Counted from the first letter of the stretch, positions 1 to 10,578 are shown. The stretch is DNA of 64,000 bases from Actinopolyspora lacussalsi (GCA_030803735.1 JAURUC010000001.1:2117501-2181500); one strand, 5' to 3'. Numbers and translations: made by a program. Notes: generated from the sequence alone by a model not told the origin.

Positions 1-1663
<1,663 letters not shown>

Positions 1664-1682
1664 CCCGCCTCCTCGAAACACG

Positions 1683-1699
1683 TCACGCCGTAGGCGTGA
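1683..1699. promoter_or_regulatory. Perfect palindrome upstream of phosphofructokinase gene
   Basis: TCACGCC GTA GGCGTGA forms an exact 7-bp inverted repeat 20-36 nt before the phosphofructokinase start codon. It lies where a promoter or operator would be expected. No cognate regulator is apparent nearby. It could equally be a 5' leader hairpin. Confidence 0.45.
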
Positions 1700-1918
1700 T
1701 ATTGATCTCAGCGGAAGAGCCTTTCACGGACTAAATCGGTGCAGCAAGTATCCGATCGGGCGCACCAGGTAACCAGCGGTAACGACGCAAGGGGTCACCC
1801 GGGTCGAACCGATTCGGACGACGCGTGGTTCACGTCGATCACCGCCGCGGGCCCCACCACGAGAGCCACGGGAGCCGACCACGGATCCTGCCCCCCTCAC
1901 GCGTTCGAGCGGGTCACG

Positions 1919-2422
1919 CTACCGAGCCGGATGGCCCAGTTCCCGCATTCGCTGTTCGATCACCTGCCAGCGCCGCAGATTGTGCTTGGCGTCGGCCAGT
2001 GCGTCGTGGGCGTTGGCCGGTGGCGAGGGAAGCCTGGGCTTTCCGACGGCCTCCCACTGCTGGCGCAGATCCCGGGTGAACTTGGGGATCTTCGGCGGCA
2101 GCGCCGGCATCGCCCCCCACAACTGCGCCAACGCGACGTGATCGTAGGCGGCGTACCAGGCCCACAGTTCGATGTCGGACCTGTGGGCGGTCAGAAACCC
2201 GTAGAGCTCGTCACGAATGGTGGCCCGGGAACGCCAGGCACCGGATCCCGGGGACGGCAGCTGCGGTAACACGTGCTGGCGCACCCACGGCCCGGCGCGT
2301 TCCGCCGCGAACTCGGTGGAGACTGCGTAGAACTCCCTACCCGTCTCGTCGACCACACCGATCGACACCAGATCGATGGTGTGACCGTCCTCGATGAACT
2401 CGCAGTCATAGAAAAACCGCAC
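1919..2422 (-). CDS. 3'-5' exoribonuclease of the RNase AS (Rv2179c) family
   Basis: This 167-residue protein matches the RNase T-fold RNase AS family, which trims 3' oligo(A) tails. The catalytic acids appear in YDCEF (Asp6, Glu8), in WAWYAAYDHVAL, and in HDALADA, completing a DEDDh set with the basic His. The length matches the family (about 170). The GTG start at 2420-2422 sits 6 nt after TACCCT on the minus strand with no Shine-Dalgarno sequence, so a leaderless mRNA is likely. In M. tuberculosis the ortholog lies next to aroG, as here, except for the inserted phosphofructokinase gene. Confidence 0.92.
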   Translation of the reverse strand: MRFFYDCEFIEDGHTIDLVSIGVVDETGREFYAVSTEFAAERAGPWVRQHVLPQLPSPGSGAWRSRATIRDELYGFLTAHRSDIELWAWYAAYDHVALAQLWGAMPALPPKIPKFTRDLRQQWEAVGKPRLPSPPANAHDALADAKHNLRRWQVIEQRMRELGHPAR

Positions 2423-2460
2423 TGGAAAAGGGTATGCGTCCCCGGATCGCCGGTGGAGAC

Positions 2461-2480
2461 ACCCCGCGAGTCCGCGGGGT
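2461..2480 (-). terminator. Hairpin directly after plsC stop codon
   Basis: ACCCCGCG AGTC CGCGGGGT forms an 8-bp stem with a tetraloop that begins at the base after the plsC stop codon (2481-2483, TAG). The leaderless promoter of the next minus-strand gene lies just beyond it, so it separates the two transcription units. Confidence 0.65.
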
Positions 2481-3248
2481 CTAACCGGCCTTCGAGTCCG
2501 GCATCCGCTTCTCGGACTTCCCGGCTTCCTTGGCCGCCTGCCGCTCGCGCTTGCTGATCACGCGCCCACTCTCGGCGATGTCGTCCTTGGCCCGGTCGGC
2601 GTAGATGTCCACGTACTCCTGCCCGGAAAGTTCCATCAGCGAGTACATGATCTCGTCAGTGATGGAACGCTCCGCGAACCGGTCACCGGCCAGACCCTCG
2701 TAACGGGAGAAGTCGAGCGGCTGACCGACCCGGATCCGCACGCTGTAGGGGCGCCACATCTTGGAGCCGATCGGATTGACCTTCTCGGTTCCGATGGTCA
2801 CGACCGGAATCACGGGCACATCGGCTTCCAACGCCATGCGCGCCACGCCGGTCTTGCCCTTGTAGAGGCGGCCGTCCGGGGAACGTGTGCCCTCCGGGTA
2901 CAGCCCCAGCAACTGTCCCTCGCGCAGCAGGCGGATACCGGTGTCCAACGCGGCCTGGGCCGCCGCGCCACTGGAGCGGTCGAGCGGAACCTGTCCGACG
3001 CCGCTGAAGAAGATTCGCTTCAACGCGCCGGTGAGTCCCTTGCCGGTGAAGTACTCGCGTTTGGCGAGGAAGGTCACCCGGCGGGGCAGCATCAACGGCA
3101 TCAGGAAGGAGTCGGCCACCGCGAGGTGATTGCTGACCAGAATCGCCCCACCGGACTCCGGAACATGGTGTGCGCCCTCGATTTTGGGACGGCACCACAA
3201 CCTCATGAGGGGCCCCAGAAGAACGTACTTCATCACCCAGTACAGCAC
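2481..3248 (-). CDS. plsC: 1-acylglycerol-3-phosphate O-acyltransferase (PlsC family)
   Basis: This 255-residue membrane-associated acyltransferase makes phosphatidic acid from lysophosphatidate and acyl donor. The catalytic H-x4-D box is NHLAVAD (about residues 40-46). The substrate-binding motif is YPEGTRSPDG (about 118-127). The FLAKREYF and VPVIPV blocks also match the family. The N terminus is hydrophobic and the tail after residue 215 is charged (ERQAAKEAGKSEKR). The GTG at 3246-3248 is preceded by GGGAGG at about 10 nt; an internal ATG five codons in has no ribosome site. M. tuberculosis Rv2182c is the positional ortholog. Acyl-acceptor specificity is inferred from the family. Confidence 0.9.
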   Translation of the reverse strand: MLYWVMKYVLLGPLMRLWCRPKIEGAHHVPESGGAILVSNHLAVADSFLMPLMLPRRVTFLAKREYFTGKGLTGALKRIFFSGVGQVPLDRSSGAAAQAALDTGIRLLREGQLLGLYPEGTRSPDGRLYKGKTGVARMALEADVPVIPVVTIGTEKVNPIGSKMWRPYSVRIRVGQPLDFSRYEGLAGDRFAERSITDEIMYSLMELSGQEYVDIYADRAKDDIAESGRVISKRERQAAKEAGKSEKRMPDSKAG

Positions 3249-3674
3249 CGCGTCGCTGCCTCCCTCACGGCCGGATTACGTTGTCAGGGTACGGAGCCGC
3301 CATGCACCACACAATCGCGGGGCGGCATTCACGATCGGGGAACACGAGGACACGAGCACATCACGGAACCGGCGCACCACGGCGGAACGTACGCGCGGGT
3401 GAGCATGGCAGAGTGTGATTGTGCATGAACACGCGAACGAAGTGGGCGGACGAATTCCGGGAGGATTCGCGGCGTCGGTTCGGGCCACACCCCGAACACG
3501 ACCTTGCCCACTCGGCGTCGAACAGCGACCCTGGGGGCGAGCGGCGCACTTCGGCGGTGCGGCGTTCGACCGAATCGTTGCAAGCACAGGCGCACCGAAC
3601 GATCGGAGCACCGCGGGGGCGGTACCGATCGCTGACGAGTCCACCATCCACCGCCAGCGCGTCAGGGAATGCGT
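3249..3674. other. Divergent intergenic region, possible small ORF at 3425
   Basis: These 426 bases separate plsC (minus) from the small membrane gene (plus) and should hold both promoters. I see no strong hairpin. An 88-codon frame runs from ATG 3425 to 3691. Its first residues, MNTRTKWADEF, resemble the start of the downstream protein (MNTRHENADGP), and both starts share ATGAACACGCG. Its third-position GC is clearly lower than in real neighbours and it overlaps the next start, so I do not call it a gene. Confidence 0.4.
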
Positions 3675-4166
3675 ATGAACACGCGCCATGAGAACGCAGA
3701 CGGCCCCGAAGACATCGACAAGGCTTTCGCGGAAATCGTGGCCGAGTTGGAGCGCGATTCCTCACTGCCGCAGTGGCCCGGCGAGTCCGGAACCGCCTCC
3801 CCGACGACTTCGGGGGGCACCGCGACCACGGGGGACGCGAGTACCGAACCACCGTCCGAAGCCGATCCGGACAGTGGTCCCCGCGACTGGGCTCCCACCG
3901 AGGCGGAGGAGGACGAGGGGCACTACGAGCCTCCGGAACCACCGCCGCTGCCCAAACCCGGAGCGAGCACCGTGGGTGGTGTCGTGCTCATCGTGCTGGG
4001 TCTGCTGACGCTGTTCGTGCCCTTCGCGGCGAGCTCGCTGGGGCCGCTGACGCTGCCGGTCGGACTGATCGCGATCAGCTGCGGCATCGGCTGGTTGCTG
4101 CTGCGGCTGCGGCAGGGCTCCCCGGAGGACGAGGACTCCGGCTGGGACGACGGGGCGCAGGTCTGA
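3675..4166 (+). CDS. Small membrane protein with acidic N-terminal half, unknown function
   Basis: This 163-residue protein has no recognised function. Residues 1-95 are hydrophilic, rich in Glu, Asp, Ser, Thr and Pro (EAEEDEGHYEPPEPPPLPKPG), and probably disordered. Two transmembrane helices follow in VGGVVLIVLGLLTLFVPFAA and LTLPVGLIAISCGIGWLLLR, and the protein ends with a short acidic tail. I chose ATG 3675 because AGGGA (3664-3668) is 6 nt upstream; ATG 3669 is in frame but too close. Its neighbours are lipid and membrane-targeting genes (plsC, ArsA). A role in the cell envelope is only a guess from context. Confidence 0.75.
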   Translation: MNTRHENADGPEDIDKAFAEIVAELERDSSLPQWPGESGTASPTTSGGTATTGDASTEPPSEADPDSGPRDWAPTEAEEDEGHYEPPEPPPLPKPGASTVGGVVLIVLGLLTLFVPFAASSLGPLTLPVGLIAISCGIGWLLLRLRQGSPEDEDSGWDDGAQV

Positions 4167-4258
4167 CCGAGGTTTCTTCGTTCGGCCCCGCCACCGTTGG
4201 GTGGGCGGTTCGCTCGTCCGCAGGTACGGCCGCCCGGAGCGGATGACCGGCACCGCCC

Positions 4259-4777
4259 CTAGCTCGCCGAGTTCCGACCACGGGCGGAGTTCCCGCCGAG
4301 TACGTCGCCACGCACGCGGTTGACGGTGATCGGTCGAACCCGCGGCTCGTCCGTCGGCCGTTCGGCGGCCTCGCCCGTTCCGTCTCGGTGCGCCGCGTCG
4401 GTCGCGCCGGTTTCCCAGCCAGGGGCGGTGAACGCTTGACGCAACGAGGTCAACAGCACGAGGAGCCACTCGTACAGCCCACCCGCCGGACGTTTCGCGT
4501 TCGCCTCGCGCAGCACCGCCGCGAGGGTGCAGAACGGACACCCCACCGCCCCTCGCGCGGAGTCCCCGGCCGCGGAGTCCCCGGCCGCGGGCTCACCGAC
4601 AGCGGAGTCACCCGTGACGAACTCACCACCGACCGGCCGGGTGGGGTTCTCAACGCGGGAAAGCGCCAGCAGGAGCTCCTCCGCCCGCGCCGCGAGGGCG
4701 GGCAACAACGAACGCAGCTCCTCGACGAGCCGCTCGTGCTCGCCCTCGGTCCGTGAACCGGTGTGTTCCTCGTGCAA
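4259..4777 (-). CDS. Hypothetical protein with CPFC motif, partner of ArsA gene
   Basis: This 172-residue protein is not assigned to a named family. Residues 10-45 form a predicted helix with heptad leucines (LVEELRSLLPALAARAEELLLAL). A low-complexity GDSA/GEPA repeat occupies about 54-76. The thiol motif GCPFCTLAAVLR follows at about 79-90, then a helix YEWLLVLLTSLRQAF and a polar tail. The start is TTG at 4775-4777, only 6 nt past the ArsA stop, so translation is probably coupled. The CxxC could bind metal or act as a redox thiol; neither is shown. The GC-rich internal repeat suggests slippage expansion. Confidence 0.75.
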   Translation of the reverse strand: MHEEHTGSRTEGEHERLVEELRSLLPALAARAEELLLALSRVENPTRPVGGEFVTGDSAVGEPAAGDSAAGDSARGAVGCPFCTLAAVLREANAKRPAGGLYEWLLVLLTSLRQAFTAPGWETGATDAAHRDGTGEAAERPTDEPRVRPITVNRVRGDVLGGNSARGRNSAS

Positions 4778-4783
4778 AACCGA

Positions 4784-6028
4784 TCACCGCATCCATTGCG
4801 CCGGGTCTGGCCGAAAGGTCACGGTCACACCGTCGTCGCCCGCGTCCGCCTCCACCGCCACGCAGCGCCGCAACACCGAGGGGAGTGTGATCAGCCGTCG
4901 GTGTCCGTCCACGGTCACGGCCAGTTCGTCGCCGATCCGGGCGAGGTCGAACTCCGCCTGTCTGCTCAGCGGCATGGCGATACGCAGGGTGTAGCGAGCT
5001 TCCGAGTCGCTTCCGCTCCCGTCGAGCTCGATCACCGGGGCGCGCTCGGCTCCCGACGTCGGGTCGGTTTCGCCGTAGATCTCGTCACCCAGGCGCAGCA
5101 GTGAGTCGCCCCCGCGGGGCTCCGTCGCGCGGTGCTCGACGGTGTGCAGCGGCAGCCCCAGTTGTGCCAGCTCACGCAGCACCTCACGTTGCTGCCCGGC
5201 GCGGGTGCGCAGCCACGCCGCCGCCGCGCCACGGGCGGAGCCGGGATCCGGCACCACGCGGTTGGCGAGCACACCGTCGACGTGAACCTGCTGCAGTGCG
5301 AGCGAGGTGAGGATACGGCGGGTCTCGGCCGCCACCAACGACTCCGGTGTCGCGACCAACCGGACACTGGTCGCCGGGGAAACGAGCAGTTCCGCCAGCG
5401 AGTTCAACCGCTCGGCGAGTCCACCGAGGGCCTCGGCGGCGGCGTCCCAGCGCTCGGTGAGATCACTGCCCGCCATTCCCGCGAGCATGCCGCGCACGAC
5501 CCGACGGTGGGTGGGGAACAACCGCTCCAGATACCCGGACAGCGCTTCCGGCATGGTCAACAGGCGCAGGGTGTCCGCGGTGGGGCCGCAGTCCACGACG
5601 ACGGTGTCCCACGGACCGTCGGTGGCCATGCGCCGCACCTCGGTGAGCGCGAGCAGCTCCTCCACCGCGGGCAGCCTGGTGAGTTCGGCGGCGTCGACTT
5701 CGGAAACACCCGCGCCGGCGAGCACGGTGTGCAGATGTTCCCGCAGCTCGGACCAGGCTCGGTCGAGCAGTCCGCGAGTTCGTATCTCGGCGGCGTGCAG
5801 CCGGAGCGGATCGGAGTCGGAGTCGTCCGACAGCCGCAGTGGCCGAGGTGTGTCGTCGAGTTCCGCGTCCAGGCAGTCGGCGAGCGAATGGGCGGGATCC
5901 GTCGAGATCACCAGAACCTCGCGTCCGTGCGCGGCGGCACGCGCGGCGGTGGCCGCCGCGAGCGTGGTCTTGCCGACCCCGCCTTTTCCGGTGAACATCA
6001 GAATTCGCAACTCAGGGCCTCGCTCCAC
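4784..6028 (-). CDS. ArsA/Get3-type anion-transporting ATPase
   Basis: This 414-residue soluble P-loop ATPase belongs to the ArsA/Get3 family. The deviant Walker A GKGGVGKTT is at about residues 14-22, switch I is VISTDPAHSLAD, and VVVDCGPTADTLRLL is the switch II region. The C-terminal quarter is a small domain with TVDGHRRLITLPSVL and VTFRPDPAQW. Neither an arsenite-binding Cys triad nor a tandem second ATPase half is seen, so arsenite export is unlikely. M. tuberculosis Rv2184c is the positional counterpart. The start is taken as GTG 6026-6028; a clear ribosome site is lacking. It is followed at 6 nt by the CPFC protein gene. Confidence 0.88.
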   Translation of the reverse strand: MERGPELRILMFTGKGGVGKTTLAAATAARAAAHGREVLVISTDPAHSLADCLDAELDDTPRPLRLSDDSDSDPLRLHAAEIRTRGLLDRAWSELREHLHTVLAGAGVSEVDAAELTRLPAVEELLALTEVRRMATDGPWDTVVVDCGPTADTLRLLTMPEALSGYLERLFPTHRRVVRGMLAGMAGSDLTERWDAAAEALGGLAERLNSLAELLVSPATSVRLVATPESLVAAETRRILTSLALQQVHVDGVLANRVVPDPGSARGAAAAWLRTRAGQQREVLRELAQLGLPLHTVEHRATEPRGGDSLLRLGDEIYGETDPTSGAERAPVIELDGSGSDSEARYTLRIAMPLSRQAEFDLARIGDELAVTVDGHRRLITLPSVLRRCVAVEADAGDDGVTVTFRPDPAQWMR

Positions 6029-6063
6029 CGAGCTCGGGCGTGCGGCACGCGCCCACGGGAAAA

Positions 6064-6507
6064 CTATTCGACGGACTCCACCCGACGTTTGAGTTCCTTC
6101 AGCGCCGTATCCATGATCATTTTTTCCGCCTTGCGCTTGAACATCCCGATCATGGGGATGGACAGGTCCACCGCGAGACTGTAGGTCACCTCGGTACGTG
6201 CCGCCTCCAGCGGCCGCAGCGTGTAACTACCGCGTTGCGCCTTCTGGACCTGCCCCTCGACCAGGTCCCAGCTCACCGACAGACCGTCGGCACTCCACTG
6301 GTAGGCGAGCTTGTAGGTGTCCTTGACCACACCGGCGTCCAGCACGAAGCGAACCCGCTCGGCGACCCCCTCGTCCGTCCGTGAGAGCACCTCGGTCTCC
6401 TTGACCGCCTCCGCCCATTCGGGGTAGGCGCCGAAGTCGGCGATCACGGCCATGATCTCAGTGGCCGGGGCCTCGATCACGATGGACTGGGTGGACTGGT
6501 CGACCAT
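6064..6507 (-). CDS. SRPBCC/polyketide-cyclase-like lipid-binding protein (TB16.3-like)
   Basis: This 147-residue START/SRPBCC-fold protein is related to M. tuberculosis Rv2185c (TB16.3). It opens with QSIVIEAPATEIMAVIADFGAYPEWAEAV, the first strand and helix of the fold, and closes with a long C-terminal helix (KAEKMIMDTALKELKRRVES). Such proteins bind hydrophobic ligands; no enzymatic residue can be assigned. A longer frame extends to 7179, but ATG 6505-6507 is preceded by TAATCT and a 7-nt spacer, which fits a leaderless start and agrees with family length. It lies 35 nt upstream of the ArsA gene. Confidence 0.87.
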   Translation of the reverse strand: MVDQSTQSIVIEAPATEIMAVIADFGAYPEWAEAVKETEVLSRTDEGVAERVRFVLDAGVVKDTYKLAYQWSADGLSVSWDLVEGQVQKAQRGSYTLRPLEAARTEVTYSLAVDLSIPMIGMFKRKAEKMIMDTALKELKRRVESVE

Positions 6508-6566
6508 GCCGCGCAGATTACATGTCGACCGTGCGGGCACCGGCACTGGCGGGAGCGGTGAAAGGT

Positions 6567-7355
6567 TCACCACCGCAGCACATAGGGCTGCCCCCGCTGC
6601 TTGAAGTGCCCCACGTTGACGCACTCGGTGGGCCCGACACGCGTGCGAGTGGCCAGTGGCTGGTGCACGTGACCGAACAGCGACCAGCGGGGACGGTCGT
6701 GTCGGATCCGCCGCAACGCACCGGAGGAGCCGTGCTCCGGTCTGCGCGCCACCACGTCGTAAACCAGTTCGGGGATCCGCGGCGGCACGTGGGTGCAGAG
6801 CACGTCGACCGGACCCATCCGGTCCAGCACCTCGTCGAACTCCGCCTCGGTACGCAGGTTCGGCACCCACGGCAGATCGCGCCGCAGCGTACCGCCCGGT
6901 GGCAGCAGGGCACCGCCCGCGAATCCGAACCGCAACCCGCCGATCTCGACGCTCTCGCCGTCGAACGCCCGGACGCCGTCCCCGGTGAACTCGGGCCAGA
7001 GGGTCGGATCGTCCACGTTTCCCGCCGTGGCGTAGGTCGGAGCCGTCATCGCGGCGAACAGCTCGGCGTACTGCTCGCGGACCGCTTGGCGCACCACGGT
7101 GGCCGGCTCGGAAAGGCTCTCCCACAACGAACGCAGATAAGCACCGATCTCCGGTCCCCGGTTGTTCCGACGCAACCACGCGAAGTGCCCGACCTTCTCC
7201 CGCCCGAACACGGCACCGAGTATGCCCTTGTCATGGTCGAGATAGTCCACGAAGTCGATCAGATCACCGAGTACGATCAGCGCGTCGGCACCCTCTCCGG
7301 CCCGTTTGAGGTCCTCGACGTTCCCGTGCACATCCGAGACCACGTGCACCCGCAA
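6567..7355 (-). CDS. Calcineurin-like metallophosphoesterase
   Basis: This 262-residue protein has the metallophosphoesterase metal-ligand series in order: DVHGN (about 8-12), GDLID, the AGNVDD block, a His in CTHVPPR, and GHVH near the C terminus (SLFGHVHQPLA). The substrate is unknown. The TTG at 7353-7355 has GGAGA five nt upstream; an in-frame GTG two codons later is too far from that site. It occupies the place of an Rv2186c-like gene and is divergent from the acyl-CoA synthetase gene, sharing a roughly 235-bp promoter region. Confidence 0.88.
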   Translation of the reverse strand: MRVHVVSDVHGNVEDLKRAGEGADALIVLGDLIDFVDYLDHDKGILGAVFGREKVGHFAWLRRNNRGPEIGAYLRSLWESLSEPATVVRQAVREQYAELFAAMTAPTYATAGNVDDPTLWPEFTGDGVRAFDGESVEIGGLRFGFAGGALLPPGGTLRRDLPWVPNLRTEAEFDEVLDRMGPVDVLCTHVPPRIPELVYDVVARRPEHGSSGALRRIRHDRPRWSLFGHVHQPLATRTRVGPTECVNVGHFKQRGQPYVLRW

Positions 7356-7591
7356 GTTGTCTCCGTTCGCCGCTGAGTCCGCTACCCGACCAACCTAACC
7401 GCCCGAGGTGTGCTCGAACGAACCAACCCGGGAGGAGCCGGACGCGCGCGGCGCGACGCTTGCGGCAACAATGCGGGATACGACACATTCCGGCCTCCCG
7501 GCACAATGTCGAGGGCACGGGGGGCTACCGCCCAGTAGCGCTCGGGGTTAGGTTGTCCATCACAATTTGGCGTGCTTTCGGAGGATGTAAC

Positions 7592-9406
7592 GTGCGAGAG
7601 TTCAGCGCCCCCGCCACTGTCACGGTGGCCGCCGAGGAGAACCTCACCGACATGGTGTGGGCCAACGCCGAGCGATTCGGCGACGCGGTCGGCTTCCGCC
7701 GCAGGGTGGACGGCACCTGGGTGGATGTGACCACGGCCGAGTTCGCCGCGCAGGTGCTCGCGGTGTCCAAGGGGCTCATCGCGGCGGGTCTGCGACAGGG
7801 CGACCGAGTGGGCTTGATGTCACGAACGCGGTACGAATGGACCCTGTTCGACTTCGCGATCTGGTCGGCCGGTTGTGTGACCGTGCCCATCTACGAGACC
7901 TCCTCGGCGGACCAGATCGAGTGGATCCTGGGCGATTCCGAGGCTCGCGCCCTGATCGTGGAGACGCCCGAGCACCGCGCCGAGGTGAACACGATCATCG
8001 GCAACGTCACGGGCGTGGAACACGTCTGGCAGATCGACGGGCCGGTCGAGGAGGACCGTTCCACGGCGGTGGCGGAACTCACCTCCTCCGGCGCGGAGAT
8101 CGAGGACGAACGAGTCCACGAACGCAGGCGCTCGGTCGGCGCCGAGGACACCGCCACCCTGATCTACACCTCGGGCACGACCGGCAGGCCGAAGGGCTGC
8201 GTGCTGACGCACCGCAACATGCTCGCCGAGGTCCGTGGGGATCTCGACGCGTTCCCGCAGCTGATGCGGCCCGGGAACTCGATGTTGATGTTCCTGCCGA
8301 TGGCGCACGTGCTCGCCAGGGCGATCACCATATCCAGCGTCTACGCCCGGCTGACCCTGGGGCACACCAGCGACGTGAAGGATCTGGTCAACGACCTGGG
8401 CTCGTTCCGGCCTACCTTCGTGCTGGCGGTGCCGCGGGTCTTCGAGAAGGTCTACAACACTGCCAAGCAGAAGGCGCACAGCGAGGGCAAGGGCAAGATC
8501 TTCGATGCCGCCGAGGCCACCGCGGTGGCCTACAGTCGCGCCAAGGCCGAATCCAGCGGCGGTCCGGGACTGGTGCTGCGGGCCAAGCACTTCGTGTTCG
8601 ACAAGCTGGTCTACAGCAAGCTGCGTGCCTCACTGGGAGGCCGCTGCGTCGCCGCGGTCTCGGGGGGTGCCCCGCTCGGCGAGCGGCTGACCCACTTCTA
8701 CTTCGGTGTGGGAGTCCCGATCCTGGAGGGCTACGGCCTGACCGAGACCACCGCGGCGGCGGCGGTCAACGTGGAGGAGGACTACCGGATCGGCACGGTC
8801 GGCAAGCCCATCGCCGGAACCACGATCCGCATCGCCGAGGACGGTGAGGTGCTGGTCAAGGGCGACGTGGTCTTCCGGCGCTACTGGAACAACGAGGCGG
8901 CCACCGAGAACTCCCTCGAGGACGGCTGGTTCCACACCGGAGATCTCGGCTCACTGGACGAGGACGGCTTCCTGCGCATCACCGGCCGCAAGAAGGAGAT
9001 CATCGTCACCGCGGGTGGCAAGAACGTGGCACCGGCCGTGCTGGAGGACCACATCCGCGCCCACCCGCTGATCAGTCAGTGCATGGTGGTGGGTGACCAG
9101 AAACCGTTCATCGGTGTGCTGGTGACGCTGGATCCGGAGTTCCTGCCCTCCTGGCTGGCCGAGCGGGGGCGTCCCACGGACACCCCGGCGAGCGACCTCG
9201 CCGAGGACCCCGAGATGCGTGCCGAGGTACAGCGGGCTGTCGACGAGGCCAACCAGGCGGTTTCCAAGGCGGAGCGGATCAAGCAGTTCCGGATCCTGCC
9301 GAGGGACTTCGCCGAGGACCGGGGAGAGATGACCCCGAGCCTGAAGGTCAAGCGCAACAAGGTCGCCGAGAACTACGCCTCGGAGATAGCCGCCATCTAC
9401 TCCTGA
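7592..9406 (+). CDS. Long-chain fatty-acid-CoA ligase (FadD15-like)
   Basis: This 604-residue ANL-superfamily adenylating enzyme activates long-chain fatty acids to acyl-CoA through acyl-AMP. The P-loop motif is YTSGTTGRPKG (about 191-201). GYGLTETTA is the A5 motif, WFHTGDLG is A7, and GRKKEIIVTAGGKNVAP is the hinge followed by the C-terminal lid. The length is typical for FadD15 (about 600). The GTG at 7592 is 7 nt after GGAGG (7580-7584), so the 44 upstream in-frame codons are excluded. Synteny with Rv2187 supports the name. It converges on the NlpC/P60 gene, with a strong terminator between. Confidence 0.93.
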   Translation: MREFSAPATVTVAAEENLTDMVWANAERFGDAVGFRRRVDGTWVDVTTAEFAAQVLAVSKGLIAAGLRQGDRVGLMSRTRYEWTLFDFAIWSAGCVTVPIYETSSADQIEWILGDSEARALIVETPEHRAEVNTIIGNVTGVEHVWQIDGPVEEDRSTAVAELTSSGAEIEDERVHERRRSVGAEDTATLIYTSGTTGRPKGCVLTHRNMLAEVRGDLDAFPQLMRPGNSMLMFLPMAHVLARAITISSVYARLTLGHTSDVKDLVNDLGSFRPTFVLAVPRVFEKVYNTAKQKAHSEGKGKIFDAAEATAVAYSRAKAESSGGPGLVLRAKHFVFDKLVYSKLRASLGGRCVAAVSGGAPLGERLTHFYFGVGVPILEGYGLTETTAAAAVNVEEDYRIGTVGKPIAGTTIRIAEDGEVLVKGDVVFRRYWNNEAATENSLEDGWFHTGDLGSLDEDGFLRITGRKKEIIVTAGGKNVAPAVLEDHIRAHPLISQCMVVGDQKPFIGVLVTLDPEFLPSWLAERGRPTDTPASDLAEDPEMRAEVQRAVDEANQAVSKAERIKQFRILPRDFAEDRGEMTPSLKVKRNKVAENYASEIAAIYS

Positions 9407-9428
9407 TTGAAGTTTCCCGATCGGATCG

Positions 9429-9465
9429 GCGGGGCGGGGCACTTCGATGACGTGCCCCGCCCCGC
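9429..9465. terminator. Bidirectional terminator, 14-bp perfect stem
   Basis: GCGGGGCGGGGCAC (9429-9442) pairs exactly with 9452-9465 across a 9-nt loop. It lies between the convergent acyl-CoA synthetase and NlpC/P60 genes and can serve both. A U tract is lacking, as is common for such hairpins in high-GC genomes. Confidence 0.85.
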
Positions 9466-9510
9466 TTCGTCCGTCACCGAAGGGGCGGCTTCCGGGTGAG
9501 TGTGCCCGGA

Positions 9511-10578
9511 TCAGCCCACCACGCGACGCATCCGGTTGATCGGAGCGATGTCGCCGTAGGGAACCACCTTGACCACCTGGCCGCTGGTGGGTGCGTGCAC
9601 GGCCTTTCCGTTGCCCACGTACATGGAGACGTGGCTGACCGGGCTGTAGTAGAAGATGAGATCGCCCGGCTGTAGCTGTGATGCGGAGATCGGCTGCCCC
9701 ACCTGTGCCTGGGCGCTGCTGGAACGCGGCAGATCCACCCCTGCCTGAGCGTAGGCCCAGTACATCAGGCCCGAGCAGTCGAACTGGCTGGGGCCCTCGG
9801 CCCCGTACACATAGGGCGAGCCCTGCTTGCCCAGCGCCGCCTGTACGGCGCCGGAAGCCGAGCCGGCACCACCCGCGTACTCGTAGTTCGTCTCCCCACC
9901 GCCGGTGTAGGACTGCTCCTCCTCGGCGGTCAGCTCCGCGAGCTGCTCCTCGACCTCGGCGATCCGATCCTCCATCGCCGCCTTCTTCTCGGCGATCTCG
10001 TCCTGGAGTTTCTTCGCGTCGGCCTCTGCCTTGGCCGCTTGTTCCTTGGCCTGCTGGGCACTCTTCTTGGCGGCCTCGGCCTGCTGGGTGGCCTCGGAGA
10101 GTTCCGAGACCGCGTTCTGCTTGTCGCGGGCCAGTTCATCCAGGATGGACGCGCGGTCGAGGAAGGCGTCCGGCGACTCGCTCGACAGCAGCGCCGAGAT
10201 CTGGTTCATCCTGGATCCCTGGTAGACGGACTTGGTCAGTTCGTCCACCTTGCCGCGGAACTGCTCCTCCTTGGTGTGGGCCTGCTGGAGAGTCTTTTCC
10301 GCTTCGGCGGCCTTTTTCTTCGCCTTCTCCAGATCGGCGAGGCGAGCCTCGTGGTCGTCCTTGGCCCGCTTGTACTTCTCGGTGAGCTTCTCCGCCTTGT
10401 GGGAGAGATCCTGCAGCTGTTGGAGCGCCTCGGAACTGTTGTCGGGAAGCTCGGGGTCCGCCATGGCGGGTGCGGAGCTCACGGTGACGGCGGTGGCAAC
10501 CGCCGTGGCCGTCAGTGCTCCCCGCATAGAGCGTTTGAGTGCGTGCGAGGCCACGTCGCGCATTGCTCCTTCGTCCAC
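9511..10578 (-). CDS. Secreted NlpC/P60 peptidoglycan endopeptidase (RipC-like)
   Basis: This 355-residue cell-wall hydrolase should cleave the stem peptide of peptidoglycan. A Sec signal peptide covers about residues 1-38 (SMRGALTATAVATAVTVSSAPAMA then DP). A long coiled coil follows, rich in Lys, Glu and Ala (about 50-210). The NlpC/P60 domain occupies the last 120 residues: catalytic Cys in FDCSGLMYWAY, His in SHVSMYVG, and the third His in VHAP. The GTG at 10576-10578 has GGAGG 8 nt upstream; ATG 10563, five codons later, is the alternative. It is the positional ortholog of Rv2190c. The coiled coil probably regulates or autoinhibits, as in related hydrolases. Confidence 0.92.
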   Translation of the reverse strand: MDEGAMRDVASHALKRSMRGALTATAVATAVTVSSAPAMADPELPDNSSEALQQLQDLSHKAEKLTEKYKRAKDDHEARLADLEKAKKKAAEAEKTLQQAHTKEEQFRGKVDELTKSVYQGSRMNQISALLSSESPDAFLDRASILDELARDKQNAVSELSEATQQAEAAKKSAQQAKEQAAKAEADAKKLQDEIAEKKAAMEDRIAEVEEQLAELTAEEEQSYTGGGETNYEYAGGAGSASGAVQAALGKQGSPYVYGAEGPSQFDCSGLMYWAYAQAGVDLPRSSSAQAQVGQPISASQLQPGDLIFYYSPVSHVSMYVGNGKAVHAPTSGQVVKVVPYGDIAPINRMRRVVG

